Assembly: GCA_009809945.1 (NCBI GenBank)
Contig: WTPW01000935.1
Location: 125,362-189,361, forward strand
Source of the DNA: Gigaspora margarita
Taxonomy: Eukaryota; Glomeromycota; Glomeromycetes; Diversisporales; Gigasporaceae
DNA length: 64,000 nucleotides
Direction of reading: 5' to 3'
Below, in pieces: positions 56,072 to 64,000 of this stretch; position 1 is the stretch's first letter; the number at the start of each line of letters is the position of its first letter. The translations under genes and the position numbers were made by a program. The notes below the pieces were generated by a model that made no database searches, was not told where the DNA came from, and saw only the letters and a list, made by a program, of their open reading frames with translations.

Positions 56072-56701
56072 TTTTTTTTTTTTGACTTTACAACCATGTG
56101 CTACTTTATTAGATATTTAAGTACAAGTACAAATAATGTTCTAACTATTACATATGCTACTACCCAGCATTCCATCAATGCCCAGGCAGGGTTGTTGCAC
56201 TGAGCCTTATTCTTCCCAGCAAGCCCCTCCGAATCGCATGGTCGTAAGCCTGTTGGTTCAGATCACAGTCCGAACATGCCACCACGAGTTCTTGAAGTAT
56301 CCTTTTAGACTTCGGCCTCTCAATACGTCTCGTGACTTCGGTTATTCAAATCGGTATTCTGACTCAAGGACGATCCGGGTTTTGATCCTGACTACTTGCA
56401 GCGTCGCTCCACAACATCCATCATTCGACGGTGTAACCATACATAGACGAGGGTACAACTGGCCACACATGCACTTTTGGTGCCTATTTTAAGTAGTCCG
56501 CCCGAAGGTTCCACACCAGCTGCAATATCTGCAACTTGCTACGGGAATTGCCTATTCAAACTCTCTGATATACGCTGATATCTCCTGATATAGTAGGACC
56601 CGCAACATAGAATTACGATTTTGTCGCCACCAGAAATCAAACTGGCAACCTTCCGATTTGCATCCTTGGAGCATAACCGCTATGCTATCAACCCGGAGGA
56701 C
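56072..56701 (-). mobile_element. SINE with tRNA-like head, minus strand, full length
   Basis: On the minus strand it starts at 56701 with GTTGATAGCATAGCGGTTAT (A box region) and TGCCAGTTTGATTTCTG in the B-box position. It carries the shared GGAACCTTCGGGCGGACT ... GGCCAGTTGTACC segment in its middle. It then continues for ~370 bases (AACCGAAGTCACGAGACG, GAACTCGTGGTGGCATG) to poly-A (T run at 56071-56083 on the plus strand). An exact 16-bp duplication (56056-56071 and 56702-56717) brackets it. It is conspicuously less AT-rich than its surroundings, so it is relatively young. The frame at 56154-56492 on the plus strand is a shadow. Confidence 0.88.
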
Positions 56702-56717
56702 AATTTATTTATCTATT

Positions 56718-58130
56718 AATAATCACTACAAGGTTTTATATTAGCACATCTCAATTAAAATAAATAACTATTAAATAAAGATTGCACAAAATAGGTATCT
56801 GATAGATGATAAAAATACAACAATTCAAAAATAAGTAGTAAAAAAATAAGAATACAAATTGCATAAGAATTAATTAATCAATATGTTAAATATTATTGTA
56901 TTAATTAAAATCATTTCATAAGTTATTATTGAGAACTTTGGTACTAAATGTTTTGTAAATTGATGGAATAGTATATGAAAGTTAATCATGGTATTAGATT
57001 GAAAAAAATAAATTATTTTCTATTTTTATATGATCACATAATGTGGTTTATGCTTATAATTACTACTTTAATCAGTAAAAAAAAATTTAGCATCTAGCAA
57101 TACTTGTTACTTGTTTGTAATTTCCCAAAATTCTAAGAAATAATCTGTATTGCTAGAAACTTAATTTTTTTATTGATCAAAGTAGTGATTCTAGTTATAA
57201 TATCATATAAAAATGAAGAATAATACTCTTATTTTACCACTATAGAAAATAACCTAGTAGATCTTCAGCTTGCTAGAGGCCCTTTGAACCTCTAAATGAC
57301 TAAGGATTTATTCCTAATTCCTACTATTATAGTGAAATCAATAGTACATATCTATTCACAAGTACTTGTGGATATTCATAAATATCTACAGATATCTGCA
57401 AATACTTGTTAGGTTACTCTTTTGAAAACTAGCAGATAAGAGTTGTTATCCAAGAGACATTTATAGTATCCAAATGCACAGTTATCTGTATGCATATCCG
57501 GATATGTGGTTAATGGTTCAAGCTCTTTGCAAGATTTATTAATATTACAAGTCAAATTCAAAAAGATAAGCTTATTATTTTATTATTATGTTTTATTTTA
57601 GAGTGGAATATAAAACTTAATAATAATCTTTATTAATTTCGAAGTGATTATATACATTTTGTGAAGTTAGAGCATTTATACTTTATTTTGAGCATATATG
57701 TTCTTTTCTAAGCATATATATTCTAATTTGAATATATATGTGCAGTGAAGAATTTCTGAAAAAAATTTTTTGTTCTTTAAGAACATAAATTTATAATTTC
57801 ATGTTCTCAAAAAAAATTTAGTGTGCACTATAATAATTTTTTTAAAAATAAAATTTTTAAAATATATAATATTTATAATAAATTTATTTATTATAATTTT
57901 TAGAATTAAAATTGCATTTACTAAAGAATAAACTATAATTAAAAATGAGGAGAATTGGCCTAAAAATATTAAGCTTATTAAAAATTAAATTATTTATAAG
58001 AAGAACTATTAACTTAATTATTAAAAGATAATTAAGCAATCTAAATTTCTAATTCTGGTAAGTTCCATTACTAGATAGTTTTAGTTTCATAATAATTACT
58101 GTAAAAATTCTATTATTATATTTACCAATA
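56718..58130. other. Gene-free; repeat debris
   Basis: Near 57350-57530 are several ATATCTGCAAATACTTG and TATCCGGATATG words. Near 57640-57830 lie TGTTCTTTAAGAACAT and CAGTGAAGAATTTC words that recur inverted at 62885-63030, probably another degraded MITE. No gene supported. Confidence 0.4.
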
Positions 58131-59535
58131 AATATATTGCTGAAAATAAGCTATCTCAAAAAATAAACTACTCTTTTCTTTTGTTCAAGAAAAGCAAAAA
58201 CATTTTAAATCCAAAAATAAGCCACCCTATAATCAACAAAAGTTGCTACATAGTAAAATCCAAATTTTATAAAGCTAATCAATTAAAATCGTTTATCGTA
58301 TATTCTTGAAAATAAGCACTCCTAAAAATAAGCAATCCTTCTGCTTTTTTTCAAAAATTTCAAAAAATCTGTTAATAGTTGCTACATATAAAAGTCTAAA
58401 ATTTACTAAGTAAACTCAAAAGTGCAATTAAATAAAGTTGTTCAGGATATCAAATTACATCTACATTAAAAATTTGGTATTATTTGAACAACTTTTTATT
58501 AGTACATTTTTTAATTTTTCAAAAAATTTAACAATTTGAAAATAAGCAACTACTCGTATTTTTGTATAACATTTTTGACCAAAAAAGGGTGCTTATTTTC
58601 AAGCATATATGGTAAGTAAACTTATTTAGGAGATCAAAATACGTTTATCCTAAAATTTGTAATAAAATTGAGAACTTTTTATTAATTGGATTTTAGTTTT
58701 TACATTCAATGAAGAGATTAAAATTTTATTAACAAAATATATTCATTGAAAGTAAATATTAAAAGTCAAATAATAAAAAGTACTTCTATTTTGATGAAAC
58801 TTTTAGAATAGGTATAGGGGGCATTCACAAATAACATTATACTTGAGGGGGGTCCCCCAAAATATAACGATTTTCCAATATATAGGGGAGTCCTCTCAAT
58901 ATAATACAAATTTTTTATAAAAATTTATCTAAAATTGATCTAGTGGTCCAAATTGGGTGATTTTGGTACAATTCAAATCATCTCGAGGAGTGGATTCGAA
59001 TGGTATCAAAATTATTTGATTTGGATCACTGGATCATGTTTTATTAATGAAATACTATTGGTTATTATGTTTTTTTATAAAATTACTATAAAATCAATAG
59101 TATTTTGTTAATAAAACATGATCCAGTAATCCAATTAAAATGATTTTGGTACTATTGGATTCATCTCATAAAGACGAATCGATGGTGCCAAAATTATCCA
59201 GATCGGATTACTGGATCATAATATATTCGAGTTTTTGTAAAATTTTACATATAAACATACAGATTTTTAAATTTTTTTTTATATAATAGAGGAGGTCAAG
59301 AACTACTATATAGAGGTACATAATGTTATTTATGGATGCCCCCTAGTTTAGTCTTCCAAATAAGTTTACTTAAGCACTAATAATCGATTTACACAGTAGA
59401 ATTTAGACTTTACTATATAACAACTATTGGCGATTGACCAAAATCAGTTTTATCCAAAAATAAGCTATCCCAGATTTTTTGTATCCAAAATCGTCCAGAA
59501 AAGGTAGCTTATTTTCAGAAACATAGATAATAAAC
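58130..59535. mobile_element. CCGTATGT-type MITE cluster, degraded
   Basis: GAAAATAAGCTATCTC near 58142 and TAGCTTATTTTCAGAAACAT near 59506 are outer ends of this MITE family. A further complete-looking unit (about 58310-58615: GAAAATAAGCACTCC to TGCTTATTTTCAAGCATATATGG) lies inside. The 58817-59343 MITE is nested in the right half. At least three insertion layers are present. Confidence 0.55.
58817..59343. mobile_element. GGGGGCATCC foldback MITE, copy 2
   Basis: The ends are GGGGGCATTCACAAATAAC and GTTATTTATGGATGCCCCC, flanked by TA (58815-58816 and 59344-59345). It matches the copy at 1198-1729 across its whole length, including the GAGTGGATTCGAATGGTA and AAGACGAATCGATGGTGCC arms. It lies inside a degraded CCGTATGT-type MITE. 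Confidence 0.85.
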
Positions 59536-60790
59536 ATACATATAATATACTATTAGCTAGTTATATTCACATAATACTAGTAACAATTACTAGTAGCAAT
59601 AGATAGCAAAAGGACCCAGACATCTAGTATAGAGGTTAGACTTGAAATTTTTTAGCAAAAACATCTAAATTTTGAAGAGCAAAAAACAGTTTTTGGCAAT
59701 TATCTTGGCATCTAGTAGTCCAATTTGAATGAACTTTTTTTAAAAATGAAGCCTCAGTGAGGTGCATTTAACAAAAAAAAGTCTATTCAATTCTGATTAC
59801 TGAATTAAAAAGTATTAAAGTAAATAGATTTTGTTATTTTTAGCAAATTAGGCCACGTACATAAATAAAATTGGTTCTCGTAACCTGGTCAGGTGAATAT
59901 TTTTAAAAAAGTCAAATGTTATTTTATATTAATATATATAGTTTTTAAAATTATTATAGCAGTACTATATATATAGGATGTTATATTAATTGGTAAAGGT
60001 TTTCTTAATCGAACATATAATCGATTTTCTATAAAATATTCGAATATTTGATTGATCAATTGATTAAAATTAGTAATCGTCACTTTGCTTTGCTTAATTT
60101 TTTTTTTATAGAGTTTTTAATATAATATAACATTATGTTGAAGTTTATAGTCACATAGTAATTTATAGCTAATTTCAAAAAGGTGTACACAGGTGAAGAT
60201 CACTATATCATGAGAAATTGGCATGATTTACAAAATTTCTCCTTTTTTAAAAAATTCGTCTTGTAAAAACTTTATAATATCGAAGATTCTTTAAGATTTC
60301 TTGATAATTACTGTTTTTATAGCCCTGCTAGAAATACTGAGTAAAGTTAAAGATAAAGCTTTAGTAGCCTAATTTTTAAATTTTTATTGAGTTTTAAAGG
60401 CTTTTACTAAAAATAACTTTTTAGAATGCCACTAGCATATAGTAAGGACTTGATTAAAAATTCTTGTGTATGCATACTTGACAATATTAGTTCGATTATA
60501 TTTGTGTGGTGCTTGAGTTAATATACAGTTGCATTTTTGTTGCTGTAAGTTAATTCCACAATATAAATACATCTAGCATCTGAAGCAAGTTCCTCGCTTA
60601 TATTCAAATTTTGTAAATTGAGCATTGCTTGATTACACCTTTTTGAAATTGGCTGTAAATTAGAAAAGTGTTAGGTATATTGTGCAAAGGAAAAATATGT
60701 ACCCTACGTTTAAATATAACTACTGTATGCGACTAAATTATATGTTAAATTGTATTTTATACAACAATAAATAAATTATTATTGATAAAG

Positions 60791-62580
60791 CTATTTATTC
60801 GATGAATTAATTAGCTTAAAATTTTTGACTTTTACAATCTGGAATATTTCATATTTTTTTACTGAAAACCATAAACTTCCAGAATTATCAAATGTAGAGT
60901 CATTTTTAATTCGTTTTTTAAAATTATCCAACATAGCTAAATCATAGCTACTACCAAATCTTGGACCATGATTACTATAACAGTTAATTGCATATTCTGG
61001 GTTTATTATATGACTTAAAATAGAATTTTGAATAGTACCATTTTTCAATAAAAAAATAAAACTATCATTGCAATTCTTATGATCGATATTTTCAGCTGGT
61101 TTATCCTAACCAATAGGATTATAACCACCAAAAATTTCATTAGTACCTTTAACCTTCATAACTACAACTAGTTGCTTGGTTATTACATAATTTTCAAAAT
61201 GCTTTGGTGGTAAAACCATCTCTAGTTCTATGAAAAAGTAATTTTAACTTCGTATAGGTTTTTCATTACTGAATACAAAATATCTTTTTATCAACCCATG
61301 AAGCAATTTTGACAGTATGCACTTCTGTATTTCTGCTTGATAATTTTGGTGTTAAGATTACACAAAGTAGACAAATTTTTGATAATATTTGTTGATTTGG
61401 TAATATAAACTTATTTGATATATCTTTCTAAAGATTTTTTGTATCTTTTTATATGGTCACACATTATCGATAATTTTATCACCAGATATTTGAAAATATT
61501 GAATATAAGACAAGCAATTTCACAAAGTTGTCTTTAAAATTAGAAAATTTTCATGAGTCCAATCATTAGAATCTGATTTAAGCCTGGGTTTTGGGCAATT
61601 CCCCATTTGATAATATAATTCCAAATTTTTACTTCTTCTATTTGCAAGTTATCTCAACTAATAATTGAAACTAATGCATTTTCTTGAAGAGAAAAGAAGT
61701 CTTTTGATTCAAAAAATTTTATCAGGATATTTTACTATAATATCATTGCAACATTTTTGTAATTCTTGAGGCTTATTATTTTTGAAAATTTTTTTATAAA
61801 TATAAATAAAATTTAAACGGAGCTGCTTCAATTAAATGAGTTTCAAGGTTAAATGAGTTTCAAGATGTTTAGCTAATTTATCAAAAAGAAATTCATATGG
61901 GGTGCCTTATATTAAAAAGGCCCATTTTAACATATAGCTTATTGAGATAATTGAGTTTAATTGTTTGTTTTGATTTTTGAACTGATCCAGGATTAAGCAA
62001 ATTTCACAATTTTAATTGGTTAAAGATTACAGGTGACTATTGGGTAATCTCGTGATGTACTTGCCCTTAGGCAGACTCGTGTAATTTTTCTTTTACATTA
62101 CTTCCATTTTTTATTATACAAATCGATCTTCATTTATAATTGAAAAATGTCAATTATGTCAAAATTTATATGAATCTAATAAAAACTCATTTTTCAAAAA
62201 AATTACAAAATGGGCCTTTTTAATATGAGGCACTTCATATGCAATAAGCATAAGTTCAAAAATAAATGATAAATTATAGTTTTCAAGTAATACATAGATA
62301 TATCTTTGTTATTAGTTGATTTATATTTAGATTTCTTATTGCTACTTATATGATAATATAAATCATATATTGTATATAAAAAAAAATCTACCTGATGATA
62401 ATTTCGAATTGTTGAATAGAAACATTTTTTAAATCAAGTGTCTCAATATTATTCTTATTTTTACTGACATTGGCCAATTTATTATGAAAATATAAAGATT
62501 TGTATCTTAATATTGCTGAATGTGCTTGGAATAGCATGGTATTTGGACTTTCACCAACATTAATGATATGTTCAATCCTT
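60791..62580 (-). pseudogene. BTB-TLDc domain protein gene, decayed
   Basis: Minus strand. The N-terminal part at ~62580-62400 reads NVGESPNTMLFQAHSAILRY and LDLKNVSIQQFEI, matching BTB/POZ domains (protein-protein adaptor fold). LMLIAYE (~62240) matches the end of that domain. The TLDc part at ~61240-60800 has KVKGTNEIFGGYNPIG, CNDSFIFLLKNGTIQNSIL and YAINCYSNHGPRFGSSYDLA, the typical order of that domain (found in oxidation-resistance and many fungal BTB-TLDc proteins). A BACK-type middle is only patchily readable. Several in-frame stops (after the BTB part near 62396 and inside TLDc near 61104), frame changes and a MITE at 61900 show it is dead. The 86-codon frame at 60791-61048 is its last readable segment. 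Confidence 0.75.
61900..62233. mobile_element. GTGCCTTATATT MITE inside the BTB-TLDc gene
   Basis: The ends are GGGTGCCTTATATTAAAAAG and CTTTTTAATATGAGGCAC, with further AGGCCCATTTT/AAAATGGGCC complementarity. An exact 8-bp duplication TTCATATG flanks it (61892-61899 and 62234-62241). It splits the gene just after the BTB domain. hAT-type target size; 334 bp; no protein. Confidence 0.88.
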
Positions 62581-62865
62581 TATCAAACGATCGTATACAA
62601 AAAAAATTTTATGATCAGTCATGATTAAACAAACCAATTAAATTATGGAATGATTGATCATTATCACTATATATAGAGTTTTTAGTATTTTAAAAAAATT
62701 TATATAATATTTTTTTAGATTATAACAATAACATCTGGGTGCTGGGTGCCCTTGGGTCTTAGAATGTTATGAGAACCAATTAATTTTATTTGCATGGCCT
62801 TAGGTCAAAATTGGCCAAAATCCAGCTATGACCTATATGAGAGATGTCCGGGGTCCTATAGCAAA

Positions 62866-63580
62866 CTTTTTAATTATATATATATCTTATGAAAACATAA
62901 ATTATAAATTTTATGTTCTTAGTTTGTTCTTAAAAGAGAACATAATTTCTAAATACAGTGTTCTTAAATTTTTTTGAATGTTCTTGAGAACATTGAGAAC
63001 ATTAAATATTCTTCACTGTATATGTGTATGGTATAATTATTTACAAATTTGTATAATTATATTTATATGATAATTTGAGTATATAAGTTCTTGTTTGGGT
63101 TAAGCTACCAAACTCTATTATATTATTTGTATATATAATTTAAAACTATTTACAATATAAAAAAAAATAATAAAATAAAAAAAATAATTTGTTATACTAC
63201 AAACTTCTTTTTTATAGTTATTATTTATACTAAACTAATAAAGTCAACAGAGTTAAATTCAAAAAAATATTTAATAGTATATTATTTAAAGGAACCCATA
63301 ATGCAATGAGCATTTTAACAAATGGTATTATATAGTAGCAAATAGTATTTCTGCATTATGACATTATAGTATTATAGCTTTATGGCATTATATTTTATGG
63401 CTTTATATCAAAAAAATAAAAACATTAATAATATAAAGGTAGTGACAGATATTATGTAATATTTTAGGGAGTGTGATAAGCCTAATATTTTATATTATAC
63501 ATATATATTATATATAATTCTATATATAATATATCACTAATAAATGAGCAGTAATTAAACTTATTTAAAATATAATAATA
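62866..63580. other. Gene-free AT-rich stretch
   Basis: Near 62885-63030 are AACATAAATTATAAATTTTA, TGTTCTTGAGAACAT and ATATTCTTCACTGTATATG words, inverted counterparts of those at 57740-57830. Near 63310-63410 are short TTATAGTATTATAGC repeats. No gene supported. Confidence 0.4.
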
Positions 63581-63595
63581 TACTAAAATAATGTA

Positions 63596-63780
63596 CTTTT
63601 TGGTGCTGAACAAGTTTATTTAGTGTGCCAAATATTATGTTTCATTAGTAAAATTTTGTATAATGCAGAATTTTTTATATTTTTATTGGTAAAAATATAG
63701 AAAATTCTGCATTGTGCAAATTCTACTAATTAATTATAAATTTTGCTCTAAGTAAACTTGTTCAGCACTAACAAATATAT
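63596..63780. repeat. Inverted repeat with TGCTGAACAAG arms
   Basis: GGTGCTGAACAAGTTTATTTAG on the left pairs with CTAAGTAAACTTGTTCAGCAC on the right. An inner pair (GCAGAATTTTTTATATTTT and TATAGAAAATTCTGC) makes an almost continuous palindrome. Probably a small MITE, flanked by AATATATTATTTTA-like words. Confidence 0.6.
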
Positions 63781-63845
63781 TATTTTAGCATATATTCTTT
63801 TAATATTTTTAATTTTTTAAATAGGAAAAATGTATATATTTGTTG

Positions 63846-64000
63846 CACCCTGCAATATGCTTTTTTGTCACAGATATATTTATAACTCAAAATTTTATTA
63901 AAATAACAACTACTGCACTTCTAACAAAAAATGATCCTTTCACAATTCTGTATTAATTTTGATTCTAACTTTAATTTAATTTTATTTTAATATTAATAAG
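63846..64000. mobile_element. GGTGC(C)TCT MITE, second copy, truncated by window
   Basis: The interior (CTCAAAATTTTATTAAAATA, AACAAAAAATGATCC, CAATTCTGTATTAATTTTGA) matches the element at 50912-51115. The right end lies beyond the window. Confidence 0.55.

Larger units (their letters stand above)
59851..62799. mobile_element. GGCC-TIR Harbinger-like element, 2.95 kb
   Basis: The left end is GGCCACGTACATAAATAA followed by AATTGGTTCTC. The right end is the complement (GAGAACCAATTAATTTTATT, then TGCATGGCC). TTA is duplicated (59848-59850 and 62800-62802), and the uninterrupted sequence at ~6755 shows the empty site. A 3-bp TTA duplication and GG(C)C start are typical of PIF/Harbinger. No DDE transposase is visible. 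The cargo is a decayed BTB-TLDc gene, a ~500-bp TIR repeat (about 60155-60661, ends CTAATTTCAAAAAGGTGTA and ACACCTTTTTGAAATTGG) and a MITE. Confidence 0.75.
59611..62857. mobile_element. AGGACCC hAT-like MITE, interrupted copy
   Basis: The ends are AGGACCCAGACATCTAGTAT and GAGATGTCCGGGGTCCT, with an exact 8-bp duplication ATAGCAAA (59603-59610 and 62858-62865). With the inserted 2949-bp element and its 3-bp duplication removed, the length is exactly 295 bp, like the copy at 6520. Confidence 0.88.

Noticed and set aside
56154-56492. 112-residue plus-strand protein
   Set aside because: It lies wholly inside a minus-strand SINE with clear boundaries.
1-64000. Whole window as mitochondrial DNA
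   Set aside because: Spliced Plavaka and BTB-TLDc genes, SINEs and many nuclear-type DNA elements flank the virus-like block; only that block shows a mitochondrial-like code.

Overview
The window is a very AT-rich stretch of a filamentous fungal nuclear genome, made almost entirely of transposable elements and their debris. An arbuscular mycorrhizal fungus (Glomeromycotina) is the best guess. Three things point there: a degraded Plavaka-type transposase, a decayed BTB-TLDc protein gene of the kind greatly expanded in those fungi, and layers of small AT-rich inverted-repeat elements. This host assignment is inference. I see no rRNA operon, no functional tRNA gene and no CRISPR array. There is one 288-base assembly gap (23993-24280) and a few single Ns.

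Layout. Bases 1-11000 are a gene desert with MITEs, SINEs and low-complexity blocks. One MITE there carries telomere-type repeats in its hairpin arms. From 15000 down to 11100 (minus strand) lies a probable multi-exon gene of unknown function whose introns are loaded with foldback DNA. Between 16400 and 22900 sits a broken Plavaka transposon. A minus-strand SINE entered it, and a 2.95 kb compound foldback element later entered the SINE. Bases 23098-25150 hold a second copy of a long TIR repeat first seen at 7753. Bases 25150-30800 carry several hAT-like, mariner-like and TTAA-flanked MITEs.

Bases ~30.8-49.5 kb are the outstanding part: one strand, dense overlapping genes, and a style unlike the rest of the window. 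It is a fossil virus-like element about 18.7 kb long. It has a row of small Thr-rich membrane proteins, a capsid-like protein, a zinc-knuckle nucleocapsid-like protein, a retropepsin-like domain, a Ty3-like reverse transcriptase with RNase H, and an IS1595/ISXO2-type DDE transposase standing where a retroviral integrase would be expected. These are followed by more zinc-knuckle proteins, a Zn2Cys6-like protein, paired CxxC zinc proteins and a Nudix hydrolase. I could not find LTRs. UGA appears to behave as a sense codon in this block, as in the mold-mitochondrial and mollicute codes. Small MITEs have inserted into it, so it is not recent.

Bases 49.5-64 kb return to element debris: two further hAT-like elements with 8-bp duplications, a tRNA-headed SINE, a mariner-like MITE, and a nested stack at 59.6-62.9 kb. 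In that stack a BTB-TLDc gene fragment sits inside a Harbinger-like TIR element, which sits inside a hAT MITE. Target-site duplications readable by eye give the order of insertion for most nests.
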